Source: Bradyrhizobium sp. C9
GTDB lineage: Bacteria; Pseudomonadota; Alphaproteobacteria; Rhizobiales; Xanthobacteraceae
Assembly: GCF_002532045.1 (NCBI RefSeq)
Contig: NZ_NWTG01000004.1
Coordinates: 124,001 to 188,000, forward strand
Length of the DNA: 64,000 bases
Direction: 5' to 3'
Of the stretch, positions 8,975 to 17,511 are shown in pieces (positions within the stretch are counted from its first letter, which is position 1; each line of letters starts with the position of its first letter). The notes under the pieces are model-generated. The model was not told the origin of the DNA. It worked only from the letters and a program-made list of their open reading frames with translations, and ran no database searches. The position numbers and the translations under genes were made by a program.

Positions 8975-9748
8975 ATGTTTCGCGCGCTGGCCGGCCTCGC
9001 TCTCGCTTTGCTCATTTCTGCCGCGCAGGCGCAGCCGGCGTCATCCCGGCTCGATGAGATCGTCAAGCGCGGCACGCTGCGCGTCGGCATGACCGGCGAC
9101 TACCTGCCCTTCACGGCGCTCGACAAGGAGACGAAGGCGTTTCGCGGCTTCGACGTCGACATGGCGCAATCGCTCGGCAAGGCGCTCGGCGTCAAGGTCG
9201 AGTTCGTGCCCACATCGTGGCCGCAGATGACCAGGGATTTCGAGGCCGACAATTTCGACATCGCGATGGGCGGCGTCTCCATCACCTTCGACCGACAGAA
9301 GAAGGGCCTGTTCTCGACGCCGATCATGCGTGAGGGCAAGACGCCGATCGCACGCTGCGCCGACAAGGGCAAGTTTGAGACGATCGCCGAGATCGACAAG
9401 CCCGGCACCCGCGTCATCGTCAATCCCGGCGGCACCAACGAGCGTTTCGCGCGCGCCAATGTGAAGGCCGCCGACATCCGTGTGTTCAACGACAACACCA
9501 AGATCTTCGACGAGATCGCCAAGGGTGATGCCGACCTGATGATGACCGACGCGTCCGAGACGCGCTATCAGCAGAAGCTGCATCCCGGCGTGCTCTGCGC
9601 CGTGCATCCCGACAAGCCGTTCGACTTCGCGGAAAAGGCCTACTGGATGCAGCGCGACGTCGCACTGAAGGCGTTCGTCGACCAGTGGCTCCACATCGCG
9701 CGCGAAGACGGCAGCTACGCGAAGATCTACGCCGCGTGGTTTGAATAG
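8975..9748 (+). CDS. pheC: Periplasmic cyclohexadienyl dehydratase (PheC type)
   Basis: This 257-residue protein resembles Pseudomonas aeruginosa PheC, which converts prephenate or arogenate to phenylpyruvate or phenylalanine in the periplasm. It has a signal peptide (residues 1-19, cleavage AQA/Q), the binding-protein start LRVGMTGDYLPF, the run NPGGTNERFARAN that is characteristic of PheC, and the C-terminal block PFDFAEKAYW followed by VDQWLHIA. The fold is that of a family 3 solute-binding protein, so an orphan amino-acid binding protein is the alternative. No permease or ATPase is adjacent, which favours the enzyme reading. It stands alone. Confidence 0.75.
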   Translation: MFRALAGLALALLISAAQAQPASSRLDEIVKRGTLRVGMTGDYLPFTALDKETKAFRGFDVDMAQSLGKALGVKVEFVPTSWPQMTRDFEADNFDIAMGGVSITFDRQKKGLFSTPIMREGKTPIARCADKGKFETIAEIDKPGTRVIVNPGGTNERFARANVKAADIRVFNDNTKIFDEIAKGDADLMMTDASETRYQQKLHPGVLCAVHPDKPFDFAEKAYWMQRDVALKAFVDQWLHIAREDGSYAKIYAAWFE

Positions 9749-9934
9749 CCTGCGCCAGGTTTGCTGCGCGCATGCCGCAAATTGATGCGTACGGCCTGAA
9801 ATCAGATCGCAATCCGGTGATTTGAACCTAGCGCGCGAGGATACGACTCATGTTCTGACCGTAATTTGGGGCACGTTCAGCGAGGCGGCCACCAAATAGC
9901 CTCGCGAACGGGATTCCCTGCACTGGAGGTCGAA

Positions 9935-10684
9935 ATGAGAAAGCTTCTGGCGATCGCCACGCTCGTGCTGGCGAGCACGGCGACAGCGCAGGCGCAATAC
10001 ACGTTCGACTATGGCGGCCGTACCATTCGGATCGATCCCGATCGTGGAACGGTCTCGATCCCCGGCGTCTATGACAATACCGGCCGCAGCACCAAGCGCG
10101 CCAAGCGTAAGGACGCCAGGACGGATCCCCCGTCTCCGCCCGCGGCGCCCCCCGCGGCCGCTGCCTCACCCTCTCCGGCGGCCGTTGATCAGGCGACGGC
10201 GCCGACAGCAACAACGACGGAGCCCGCGAACACGAGCGTTGCCCCGGCCACGGCAGCGACCGCACCGCCGCCACCCGAGCCGCCAGTTGTGCAGCAGAGC
10301 GCCACGCCGGCGACGGCAAAGCCAGCGCCAACGGTCGGCGCCGCATCGCCTGCGCCCAAGCCGGCAGCGAACCCGGTGCAACAAGCCAACTCGCCGCTCG
10401 GCGTCTGGCTGACCGAGGAGAAGGAAGGCAAGGTCCGCATCGAGCAATGCGGCGCCAATCTCTGCGGTTATTCGGTCGACAAGAAGTCGAACGCCAAGGG
10501 CGAGCAGGTTCTGATCAACATGAAGCCGGGCAAGGACAAATGGAGCGGCCGCATCTTCGATCCGAACAGCGGCAGCACCTACGATTCCACCATCGCGCTG
10601 AAGAGCCCCGATACGCTGCGCGTTCAGGGCTGCGCGTTCGGCGGCATGTTCTGCGGCGGCCAGACCTGGACGCGGGTGAATTGA
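9935..10684 (+). CDS. Exported DUF2147 protein with Pro/Ala linker
   Basis: A 249-residue exported protein. Residues 1-20 are a signal peptide (cleavage AQA/Q). A short segment (YTFDYGGRTIRIDPDRG) is followed by about 100 residues rich in Pro, Ala and Thr, then a DUF2147 domain (GVWLTEEKEGKVRIEQCG to the C-terminus) with the paired Cys of EQCGANLCG and a second Cys pair in GCAFGGMFCGG. DUF2147 proteins are periplasmic or outer-membrane-associated and of unknown role. ATG 9935 follows TGGAGGTCGAA. A strong hairpin terminator lies 21 bases downstream. Confidence 0.75.
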   Translation: MRKLLAIATLVLASTATAQAQYTFDYGGRTIRIDPDRGTVSIPGVYDNTGRSTKRAKRKDARTDPPSPPAAPPAAAASPSPAAVDQATAPTATTTEPANTSVAPATAATAPPPPEPPVVQQSATPATAKPAPTVGAASPAPKPAANPVQQANSPLGVWLTEEKEGKVRIEQCGANLCGYSVDKKSNAKGEQVLINMKPGKDKWSGRIFDPNSGSTYDSTIALKSPDTLRVQGCAFGGMFCGGQTWTRVN

Positions 10685-10705
10685 TCGACGCCGTGTCGTG
10701 AAAGC

Positions 10706-10735
10706 AAAAAGCCCCGCTTGAGAGCGGGGCTTTTT
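10706..10735. terminator. Bidirectional rho-independent terminator
   Basis: A perfect GC-rich stem AAAAAGCCCCGCT / AGCGGGGCTTTTT with loop TGAG. Runs of T follow the stem on both strands, so it can end the DUF2147 transcript on the plus strand and the cupin transcript (stop at 10757) on the minus strand. Confidence 0.9.
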
Positions 10736-10756
10736 CTTTGGGCAAGCAATGACGGC

Positions 10757-11161
10757 TCAACCGACCTTGCCGCTGTATTCCTCGTCGGTGACATGCTCCA
10801 TCCAGGTCGAGAACACGCCGTCGAGCGCCTCCTGCATGGCGATATGGGTCATGCTGTTATCAGGCGAGGCGCCGTGCCAGTGCTTCTCGTTCGGTGGGAT
10901 CCAGACGACGTCGCCCGGGCGGATTTCGCGGATCGGGCCGCCTTTGGCCTGCACGCGGCCGATGCCTGAGATCACGTACAGCGTCTGCCCAAGCGGATGG
11001 GTGTGCCAGGCGGTGCGTGCACCAGGCTCGAACGACACGCGCGAGGCATTCAGCCGGGCCGGCGCCGGCGCCATGTTGATCGGGTCCTGCAGCACGCTGC
11101 CGGTGAAGTTCTCCTTCGGCGCGCGGCGGGTGGGCCGCGAGCCGGAAACGTGGATATCCAT
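10757..11161 (-). CDS. Cupin domain protein
   Basis: A 134-residue single-domain cupin. The metal-binding motifs are visible: AWHTHPLGQTLYVISG (His-x-His and Gln/Glu position) and the second His cluster EKHWHGASP. ATG 11161 is preceded by GGAGGTAACCCC, a near-ideal ribosome-binding site, which fixes the start although the frame is open further upstream. Such cupins often sit with carboxymuconolactone-decarboxylase or aldolase genes. Here it follows the RraA-like gene by 23 bases on the same strand, so the two form an operon that ends at the terminator at 10706. Confidence 0.8.
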   Translation of the reverse strand: MDIHVSGSRPTRRAPKENFTGSVLQDPINMAPAPARLNASRVSFEPGARTAWHTHPLGQTLYVISGIGRVQAKGGPIREIRPGDVVWIPPNEKHWHGASPDNSMTHIAMQEALDGVFSTWMEHVTDEEYSGKVG

Positions 11162-11184
11162 GGGGTTACCTCCCTCTCTTGACG

Positions 11185-11883
11185 TTATTTCTTGGATGCG
11201 GCGTAGCGCGCCTTGGTCTCGGCGTTCATCGGATACAGGCCGGGCAGCTGGGCGCCGTTGTTCACCTCGTTGACGATCCAGGCTTCCATCCGCTCCTGCT
11301 CGGGTCCCTCGGCAAGCACCTGGTCGAGGAACGCCTGCGGGATCAGCACCGCGCCGTCCTGGTCGGCCACCACCACGTCGTTCGGAAACACGGCAACGCC
11401 GCCGCAGCCGATCGGTTCGCCCCAGCCGACGAAGGTCAGGCCTGCAACCGACGGCGGCGCGGCGTAGCCGTCGCACCAAACCGGCAGGCCGGTGCCGAGC
11501 ACGCCCTCGACGTCACGGACGACGCCATCGGTGATCAGCGCCGTCACCCCGCGCTTGACCATGCGGGCGCAGAGGATGTCGCCGAAAATGCCGGCATCGG
11601 TGATGCCCATGGCATCGACCACGGCAATGCAGCCCGCCGGCATCGCCTCGATCGCGGTACGCGTCGAGATCGGCGACGACCAGGATTCCGGCGTCGCCAG
11701 ATCTTCGCGGGCCGGCACGAAGCGGAGTGTGAAGGCCGGTCCGACCAACCGCTTCTGCCCCGGCTTCAAGGGCTTGGTGCCGCGCATCCAGATGTTGCGC
11801 AGGCCCTTCTTGAGCAGGACCGTGGTGATGGTGGCGGTGGACACGTGCGACAGCGTCGCGATCGCCTCAGTGGACAGTGACAT
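11185..11883 (-). CDS. RraA-like / 4-hydroxy-4-methyl-2-oxoglutarate aldolase family protein
   Basis: A 232-residue protein of the RraA / HMG-aldolase fold. It shows the family core AVVDAMGITDAGIFGDIL and, about 20 residues further on, the catalytic Arg-Asp of ITDGVVRD, which aldolase members use to bind divalent metal and substrate. Members cleave 2-oxo-4-hydroxy acids such as 4-carboxy-4-hydroxy-2-oxoadipate; the RNase E inhibitor RraA proper is shorter. I took ATG 11883 (MSLSTEAIATLS) because the family begins with this helix; a start at 11994 is open. It is upstream of the cupin and divergent from pxpB. Confidence 0.78.
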   Translation of the reverse strand: MSLSTEAIATLSHVSTATITTVLLKKGLRNIWMRGTKPLKPGQKRLVGPAFTLRFVPAREDLATPESWSSPISTRTAIEAMPAGCIAVVDAMGITDAGIFGDILCARMVKRGVTALITDGVVRDVEGVLGTGLPVWCDGYAAPPSVAGLTFVGWGEPIGCGGVAVFPNDVVVADQDGAVLIPQAFLDQVLAEGPEQERMEAWIVNEVNNGAQLPGLYPMNAETKARYAASKK

Positions 11884-12044
11884 CTGGAAAGCTTGCTCCG
11901 ATGGGAGGAAAAGACCGGCGCATGTTGCCGGGCGAAGGCCCTGCGTCAAGGGCTCCGCGAAAAACCTGCGATCATCCAAATTTATCGCCGGCATGCCGAT
12001 TAATTTATTGAAGTTGCTGCATCATTTTGCACGAAGCGAATTCC

Positions 12045-12059
12045 GTTTTGAATCGAAAC
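12045..12059. promoter_or_regulatory. Candidate operator between rraA-like and pxpB
   Basis: A 15-base near-palindrome, GTTTTGAATCGAAAC (six of seven arm positions match), sits in the 213-base divergent promoter region, 38 bases before the pxpB ATG. It could serve both transcription units. No regulator gene is adjacent, so this rests on symmetry and position alone. Confidence 0.3.
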
Positions 12060-12096
12060 ACGCTAGCTTGATGGCCGATCCAATCTGCTTGAGCCG

Positions 12097-12828
12097 ATGG
12101 CCGAACCCATAAATCCTCCCCGCCTTTTGCCGAGTGGCGACAGCGCCATCACGGTGGAATTCAGCCGCACCATCGATGATGCCGCCAACCGGCGGGTGCT
12201 CGCGCTCGACCGCGTGATAGCCGCCGAGCCGATCGCCGGCATCACCGAGACCGTGCCGACCTACCGCTCGCTGCTGGTGCATTACGATCCCGTGCAGGTC
12301 ACCTTCGATGCGCTCGGCGAGCAGCTGCTGGCGCGCGCCGCCAAGGCACCGCCGTCTGAGGTCGGAACGCGGCGCTGGCGGATCCCCATCACCTATGGCG
12401 GCGAGCACGGCATCGATCTCGAGGATGTGGCCAAGGCGCTCCAGACCACGCCCGATGACATCGTCGCGCGCCACGCCGCCGGCGACTATCGCGTCGCCAT
12501 GATCGGCTTCACGCCCGGCTGGTCCTATCTCAGCGGGCTGGACAAGTCCCTGCATCTGCCGAGGCGCAAGGAGCCGCGGCTCGTGACCCCGGCCGGCACC
12601 ATTTCGATCGGCGGCATCCAGACCGGCGTGCAGTGCCTGGCCGGCCCGAGCGGTTGGCACCTGCTCGGCCGCACCCCGGTGCGAACCTACCAATTGCATC
12701 GCGATCCGACCTTCCTGCTGGAGCCGGGCGATGCCGTCACCTTCACGGCGGTGGATGCCAAGACCTTTGCCGAACAGGACCGCGCCGCCGAGGCGGGCGA
12801 ATTCGTCGCAGAACTGGTGACGCCATGA
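12097..12828 (+). CDS. pxpB: 5-oxoprolinase subunit PxpB (KipI-like)
   Basis: Subunit B of the ATP-dependent prokaryotic 5-oxoprolinase PxpABC, which opens pyroglutamate to glutamate in the cytoplasm. The 243-residue protein has the family start RLLPSGDSAITVEF, the central MIGFTPGWSYLSGLD and the signature SIGGIQTGVQ. Older annotations call it allophanate hydrolase subunit 1 or KipI. Its stop overlaps the pxpC start by four bases (ATGA), which indicates translational coupling. The three pxp genes run together in the order B-C-A. Confidence 0.9.
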   Translation: MAEPINPPRLLPSGDSAITVEFSRTIDDAANRRVLALDRVIAAEPIAGITETVPTYRSLLVHYDPVQVTFDALGEQLLARAAKAPPSEVGTRRWRIPITYGGEHGIDLEDVAKALQTTPDDIVARHAAGDYRVAMIGFTPGWSYLSGLDKSLHLPRRKEPRLVTPAGTISIGGIQTGVQCLAGPSGWHLLGRTPVRTYQLHRDPTFLLEPGDAVTFTAVDAKTFAEQDRAAEAGEFVAELVTP

Positions 12829-13859
12829 GCAAGCTCGTCGTCACCTCGATCGGCCCGGCAAGCTCGGTACAGGACGGCGGACGTCCGGGTTCGCAGCGCT
12901 ACGGCCTGACGCCGAGCGGCGCGATGGACCGGCTTTCGCTGGCGGCCGCCAATACGCTGGTCGGCAATGAACCGTTCGCCGCCGTGGTCGAGATCGGCCC
13001 GTTCGGCGCCACCTTCACCGCGCGCGGCGGTGCCGTGCGCATCGGGCTCGCCGGCGCATCGCGCAATGCTGACATCGGTGGCCGGCCGGTCGCCTTCGAC
13101 AGTTCGGCAACGCTCGCCGAAGGCGAGACGCTCAATCTCGGCTTTGCGCGCGGCGGCTCGTTCAGCTATCTGGCGATCGAGCACGGCATCGAGGGCGAGC
13201 CGATGTTCGGCAGCCTCGCCGTCAACGCCCGGGCCGGGCTCGGCAGCCCCTACCCGCGGCCGCTGCAAAGCGGCGACGAGTTGAAGACGAAGGCTGCGAG
13301 CAGCGGCGCCGAGCGCCGCATCGAATTGCCGGCAGCCACCGATGCGCCGATCCGCATCGTGTTCGGCCCGCAGGACGACGAGTTCACTGAAGAAAACAAG
13401 CAGCTGTTCCTCGACAGCGAGTGGAAGATCTCGGCCACCAGCGACCGCATGGGCTACCGGCTCGAAGGCGCTGTCATCAAGCACCGCGACGGCCACAACA
13501 TCGTCTCCGACGGCACCGTCAACGGCAGCATCCAGGTGCCCGGCAACGGCCAGCCGATCGTGCTGATGCCGGACCGCGGCACCAGCGGCGGTTATCCGAA
13601 GATCGCAACCGTGATCACCGCCGATCTTGGCCGCTTCGCGCAGACCTCGGCCGGCCGGCCGTTCCGCTTCAAGGCCGTGACGATGGCGGAAGCGCAGGCC
13701 GAGGCGATCAAGTTCCACGCGCTGCTGCATTCCCTGCCCGATCGCCTCCGCGGCATCGACGATTTCGGTCTCAACATCGAGGCGCTGCGGGATGCGAACG
13801 TCGCAGGTCAGGCGGTCAACGCCGTCGATGTGTCGACCTGGCAAGTTGCGCTACCCTAG
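12825..13859 (+). CDS. pxpC: 5-oxoprolinase subunit PxpC (KipA-like, biotin-dependent-carboxylase-like domain)
   Basis: Subunit C of 5-oxoprolinase, 344 residues. It has the family start [20 protein letters not shown] and the typical middle section GPQDDEF with [10 protein letters not shown], then [12 protein letters not shown]. PxpB and PxpC together are thought to activate the substrate by phosphorylation for PxpA. ATG 12825 is fixed by the four-base overlap with pxpB; open frame upstream is an artefact of high GC. The TAG stop is immediately followed by, and merges with, the palindrome at 13861-13905. Confidence 0.9.
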   Translation: MSKLVVTSIGPASSVQDGGRPGSQRYGLTPSGAMDRLSLAAANTLVGNEPFAAVVEIGPFGATFTARGGAVRIGLAGASRNADIGGRPVAFDSSATLAEGETLNLGFARGGSFSYLAIEHGIEGEPMFGSLAVNARAGLGSPYPRPLQSGDELKTKAASSGAERRIELPAATDAPIRIVFGPQDDEFTEENKQLFLDSEWKISATSDRMGYRLEGAVIKHRDGHNIVSDGTVNGSIQVPGNGQPIVLMPDRGTSGGYPKIATVITADLGRFAQTSAGRPFRFKAVTMAEAQAEAIKFHALLHSLPDRLRGIDDFGLNIEALRDANVAGQAVNAVDVSTWQVALP

Positions 13860-13860
13860 A

Positions 13861-13905
13861 GCATCATCCGGAAAAGTGCGAAGCGGTTTTCCGATCAGAT
13901 GATGC
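13861..13905. repeat. Palindromic repeat, copy 1 (CCGGAAAA...TTTTCC type)
   Basis: A 45-base imperfect palindrome bounded by GCATCATC and GATGATGC with inner arms GGAAAA and TTTTCC. An inverted copy of the same length lies at 22794-22838. It separates pxpC from pxpA and could form an RNA hairpin that tunes expression of the last gene of the operon. The family is common between genes in Rhizobiales (recalled, not searched). Confidence 0.75.
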
Positions 13906-13948
13906 CCAAACAAAAGAGCAAGTACGAACAACAAACGGATCGATCGTC

Positions 13949-14722
13949 ATGACTGCAACCATCGACCTCAACTGCGATCTCGGCGAAAGCTTTGGCCCCT
14001 GGGAAATGGGCAATGATGCGGCGATGATCGAGCTTGCGACCTCGGTCAACGTCGCCTGCGGCTTCCATGCCGGGGACGCCGACATCATGCGCAAGACGGT
14101 CGAGCTTGCGAAGGCGCGCGGCGTCAGCGTCGGCGCGCATCCCGGCTACCGCGACCTGCATGGTTTCGGCCGGCGCCCGATGCCGGGGCTGACATCCTCC
14201 GAGATCGAGAACCTGATCGCCTATCAGATCGGCGCCCTGCAGGCGATCGCGACAGCGGCCGGCCACAAGGTCACCCATGTCAAGGCACATGGCGCGATTT
14301 CCAACGTCGCCTGCGAGGACGACATGACCGCACGCGCGATCGCCAATGCGATCAAGGCGGTCGACCGCAATCTCATCTTCGTGGTGCTCGCCAACTCGAA
14401 GCTGGTGCGCGCCGGTGAAGCCGCCAATCTGCGGATGGCGCATGAAGTGTTTGCCGACCGTGCCTACGAGGACGACGGCAATCTGGTGTCGCGCAAGAAA
14501 CCCGGCGCGGTGCTGCACGATCCCAAGGCGATCGCCGAGCGCGTGGTGCGGATGGTGCAGGATGGCGCGGTCGTCTCGGTCACCGGCAAAGTGATCAAGA
14601 TGCAGACCGATACCGTCTGCATCCATGGCGACACCCATGGCGCCGTCGAGATTGCGCGCGGCCTGCGCGAGGCGCTGAGCAAGGCCGGCATCACGGTCGC
14701 GCCGTTCAAGACCGCGCACTGA
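13949..14722 (+). CDS. pxpA: 5-oxoprolinase subunit PxpA (LamB/YcsF family)
   Basis: Catalytic subunit A of 5-oxoprolinase, 257 residues. The N-terminal fingerprint [13 protein letters not shown] is followed by VACGFHAGD and [13 protein letters not shown], all characteristic of the LamB/YcsF family, whose conserved Asp/His residues cluster at the active site. ATG 13949 agrees with the family start; the frame is open for more than 500 bases upstream but that part is antisense-like shadow of pxpC. It lies 89 bases after pxpC, separated only by the palindrome. A weak hairpin terminator follows. Confidence 0.92.
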   Translation: MTATIDLNCDLGESFGPWEMGNDAAMIELATSVNVACGFHAGDADIMRKTVELAKARGVSVGAHPGYRDLHGFGRRPMPGLTSSEIENLIAYQIGALQAIATAAGHKVTHVKAHGAISNVACEDDMTARAIANAIKAVDRNLIFVVLANSKLVRAGEAANLRMAHEVFADRAYEDDGNLVSRKKPGAVLHDPKAIAERVVRMVQDGAVVSVTGKVIKMQTDTVCIHGDTHGAVEIARGLREALSKAGITVAPFKTAH

Positions 14723-14741
14723 TCCGCCAACGCATCGACTG

Positions 14742-14771
14742 AAAAGGGCCGGCCGTCGCGCCGACTCTTTT
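14742..14771 (+). terminator. Probable terminator of the pxp operon
   Basis: An 11-base stem AAAAGGGCCGG / CCGACTCTTTT with one mismatch and one G-U pair, 20 bases after the pxpA stop, ending in TTTT. Weaker than the terminators at 10706 and 15311. Confidence 0.5.
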
Positions 14772-14874
14772 AGATTCCGTTAAGACTCTTCTTAAACCCA
14801 AACTTGCCGTTTTGATTGCTAGGTGCAGCTTCCGAGCCTTTGATTGTCCTCTCAGGAAAATTGGGTACGAAAGC

Positions 14875-15288
14875 ATGTTCCGCACCAGCCTCTCCCTCGC
14901 AATTGCTGCGGTGGCCACGGCCGCCTTCACCAGTGCCGCCTCTGCCGGCTGCTACAGCTGCTATACGCCGCCGCCGCAGCCCTGCACGACCTGCTATCAG
15001 GTGCAGACCGTGCCGCCGCAGTATCGCACCGTGCAGGAAACCGTGATGGTGTCGCCGGGCCGCGTCATCGCGCATCGCACGCCGGCGCAGTATCGTACCG
15101 TGATGGTGCCGAAGACCGTGATGGTCGCGCCCGAAGGCGTCGCTTATGAGCGCATCGCGCCGCAATACGCCACCCAGGAACGCACGCAGATGGTCTCGCC
15201 GGGCTATTCCTACTACGCGCCGGTGCAGCCGACCTGCAACACCTGCGGCGGTGGTGGGTACGGATATGGTCACGGCTACGGCTACTGA
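14875..15288 (+). CDS. Exported Cys- and Tyr-rich repeat protein
   Basis: A 137-residue small exported protein of unknown function. Residues 1-22 are a signal peptide (cleavage ASA/G). The mature part opens with a Cys cluster (CYSCYTPPPQPCTTCYQ), continues with three loose repeats built on QYRTV plus VMVSPG or VMVAPEG, and ends with CNTCGGGG and a Gly/Tyr tail (GYGYGHGYGY). The Cys pairs and repeats suggest a structural envelope or surface protein, but no family was recognised. The start follows the signal-peptide pattern. A strong terminator is 22 bases downstream. Confidence 0.7.
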   Translation: MFRTSLSLAIAAVATAAFTSAASAGCYSCYTPPPQPCTTCYQVQTVPPQYRTVQETVMVSPGRVIAHRTPAQYRTVMVPKTVMVAPEGVAYERIAPQYATQERTQMVSPGYSYYAPVQPTCNTCGGGGYGYGHGYGY

Positions 15289-15310
15289 GCCGTCAGTCTC
15301 CAGCCAACAC

Positions 15311-15346
15311 AAAGCCGCCGCCTGAGGCCATCAGACGGCGGCTTTT
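15311..15346. terminator. Rho-independent terminator
   Basis: Stem AAAGCCGCCGCCTGA / TCAGACGGCGGCTTT (one C-A mismatch) with loop GGCCA, followed by T and CAATTTT. It ends the exported-protein transcript. The reverse strand also ends in a short T-run, so it may serve the small convergent gene at 15363. Confidence 0.85.
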
Positions 15347-15362
15347 CAATTTTCTGGGTAGC

Positions 15363-15515
15363 TCAGAACGGGTGGACGGACAGCGTGCCGAACACGATGG
15401 CGGCGATCACCGCGAAGGCGCTGTAGAGCGCCGCAGTGTGAATTCCGGTCCCGGACTTCCTTGAAATGTGTCGCGCGTAAAAGTGCAGGCGGGCTTCCGC
15501 CGATAGCTCGCGCAT
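15363..15515 (-). CDS. Small single-span membrane protein (50 aa)
   Basis: A 50-residue protein. The N-terminal half is polar (MRELSAEARLHFYARHISRK) and the C-terminal half is one hydrophobic helix (ALYSAFAVIAAIVFGTLSV). The ATG at 15515 has GGAG seven bases upstream, which favours it over an in-frame start at 15566. Third-position composition fits the host. Function unknown; no operon partner. Confidence 0.55.
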   Translation of the reverse strand: MRELSAEARLHFYARHISRKSGTGIHTAALYSAFAVIAAIVFGTLSVHPF

Positions 15516-15766
15516 GGTCGATCTCCAACGCCCCATTCTCGGGCATATGGAATATCGTTCGCGCACGGATTCAAGCGGGCGGCAGAAATAGCGATGCTGT
15601 CGCCTTAGGGAACCCGGTTCCCAGAGGAATATTCTTTCGTTCGGGTTCGGCCGAGAATCTTATTCGTTGCAATTCGAGGCGTCGGGAACCCGCGCCGGTC
15701 CGGCAATTACCAAAAACTGGAAAACAACCCCATGCACAGTAGCCCGGAGGAGCCGCTGCGTCGCGC

Positions 15767-16924
15767 TCAGGGCTTCCAGCGCCCGATCTTGAAGGCCGCC
15801 AGATGGCCGGGAACGTCGTTCGGATCGAAGGGCGGACCCGCGAACGCGCCGATTGCGTTGGAGGTATTGGCCGCGCGCCCGGACGCTGCGTCGTAGAGAT
15901 CGGGCCTGAACACCGCCATGGCGGCCTTCAGGGCCTCCGGCCGGTACGGCGTCTGGCCCCAGCGAACCATCTGCGCGTAGAGCCAGGCCGCCTGCCCCGG
16001 GTCCGGCCGCGCCGCCGCCTCGCGCCCGACCAGCAGATAGCGGTTGCTTTCGCGCATGGTGCCGTCAGGCGAGATCTTCAGCCGCCCATCGAGCGTGCGC
16101 TGGATGACGCTGGCATCGACGCCGAGCCGCTCGGGCTGCGCCAGCATCCGCGCGACCTCGGGCCGGTTCTCCGGCTGCTCGATAAACTCGGCGGCGCGCA
16201 GATGCGCGCGCACCAGCGCGGCCACGACATCGGCGTTCTTCTCCGACCAGCTCTGGCGCACCGCCAGCACCTTCTCCACCGCGCTGAGCAGGATGTCCGA
16301 GACGAAGTGCAGGATGTGACCGACGCCGAGATCGACCGCGATCGAATTCCAGGGCGCGCCGACGCAGAACGCGTCGACATGGCCGTTGGCGAGACTGTCC
16401 ACCATGTAGGGCGGCGGCAACACCACGAGCTGCACGTCCTCGTCGGGATCGACGCCGCCGGCGGCCATCCAGAACCGCAATTGATAATTGTGGGTCGAGA
16501 ACGGGAAGGTCATGCCGAATGTCAGCGGCTCAGCCCCGCTCTTCCGCCGTTCTGCAACCACGCGCGCGAGCGCCCGCGCGGTCGCCAACGGATCGAACCG
16601 GTCGCCGTCGATCTCCTCCATCAGCGCGGCATGCAGCGCCGGCGATACGGTAATGGCGTTGCCATTGAGCCCGAGATTGAACGGTGCTGCGATCGGCACC
16701 CTGACGTGGCCGAGCCCAAGACTCGAGGCGATCGCGACCGGCGCCAGCAGATGGGCCGCGTCGAACAGGCCGATATTGAGCTTGTCGCGGACGTTCGACC
16801 ACGACACTTCGCGCACCAGGGTGACGTCGAGCCCTTCGGCTGCGGCAAACCCCTTGTCGACCGCGACGATCAGGGCGGCGGCATCCACCAGCGGAATGAA
16901 TCCGATGTGCAGGGGTGTGGTCAT
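15767..16924 (-). CDS. nasS: Nitrate/nitrite sensor protein NasS (NrtA/CmpA family)
   Basis: A 385-residue protein of the NrtA/CmpA binding-protein family without a signal peptide (it starts MTTPLHIGFIPLVDAA), as expected for the cytoplasmic sensor NasS. In characterised systems NasS binds nitrate or nitrite and releases the antiterminator NasT. The coupling here is physical: its ATG overlaps the nasT stop by four bases (ATGA). A periplasmic transporter component is excluded by the missing signal peptide and the lack of permease genes. Well-studied targets in Bradyrhizobium are nitrate assimilation and nosZ; none lies in this window. Confidence 0.85.
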   Translation of the reverse strand: MTTPLHIGFIPLVDAAALIVAVDKGFAAAEGLDVTLVREVSWSNVRDKLNIGLFDAAHLLAPVAIASSLGLGHVRVPIAAPFNLGLNGNAITVSPALHAALMEEIDGDRFDPLATARALARVVAERRKSGAEPLTFGMTFPFSTHNYQLRFWMAAGGVDPDEDVQLVVLPPPYMVDSLANGHVDAFCVGAPWNSIAVDLGVGHILHFVSDILLSAVEKVLAVRQSWSEKNADVVAALVRAHLRAAEFIEQPENRPEVARMLAQPERLGVDASVIQRTLDGRLKISPDGTMRESNRYLLVGREAAARPDPGQAAWLYAQMVRWGQTPYRPEALKAAMAVFRPDLYDAASGRAANTSNAIGAFAGPPFDPNDVPGHLAAFKIGRWKP

Positions 16925-17511
16925 TTCAACAGCTCCGACGCCGTCAGGATCGATTGCGCGATCTCGCCGATCTTCTTCTTCTCGCGCATCGCGGTCGAGC
17001 GCATCAGCACGTAGGCTTCCTCTTCGGTTAGTCCCTTCACCTTCATCAGGATGCCCTTGGCGCGGTCGATCACCTTGCGCTCCTCCAGCGCATGCTTGGT
17101 GCGGTCGAGCTCGTCCTGCAGCTTGGCGAAGGCATTGAAGCGGGACACGCAGAGATCGAGGATCGGCTTCATCCGCTCCTTCTTGAGGCCGTCGACGATG
17201 TAGGCGGAGACCCCCGCCTCAACCGAGGCCTGGATCGAGGCGGCGTCGCTCTGGTCGACGAACATCGCGATCGGGCGGCGGACGGCACGGCTGACCTGGA
17301 ACATCTGTTCCAGCACGTCGCGGCTGGGGTTCTCGAGGTCGATGACGATGATCTCGGGATCGAGTGCATAGATCCGCGACAGCAGGCTCTGCATCTCGCT
17401 GATATGGACCACGTCCGTATAACCGGCCTCCCGCAGCCCCTCCTCCAGGATGGCCGCACGGATCGGGCTCTCGTCGACTATGACGATCTTGGGAGACGAC
17501 TCAGCGCTCAT
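16921..17511 (-). CDS. nasT: ANTAR-domain antitermination regulator NasT
   Basis: A 196-residue response-regulator-like protein. Residues 1-120 are a receiver domain (KIVIVDESPIRAA, with the phospho-acceptor position in VIDLEN). The C-terminal ANTAR RNA-binding domain is ALEERKVIDRAKGILMKVKG and EEEAYVLMRS. NasT binds a two-hairpin leader RNA to allow read-through when NasS is relieved by nitrate. ATG 17511 was preferred over a TTG six bases earlier. It is the first gene of the nasT-nasS operon. Confidence 0.88.
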   Translation of the reverse strand: MSAESSPKIVIVDESPIRAAILEEGLREAGYTDVVHISEMQSLLSRIYALDPEIIVIDLENPSRDVLEQMFQVSRAVRRPIAMFVDQSDAASIQASVEAGVSAYIVDGLKKERMKPILDLCVSRFNAFAKLQDELDRTKHALEERKVIDRAKGILMKVKGLTEEEAYVLMRSTAMREKKKIGEIAQSILTASELLK

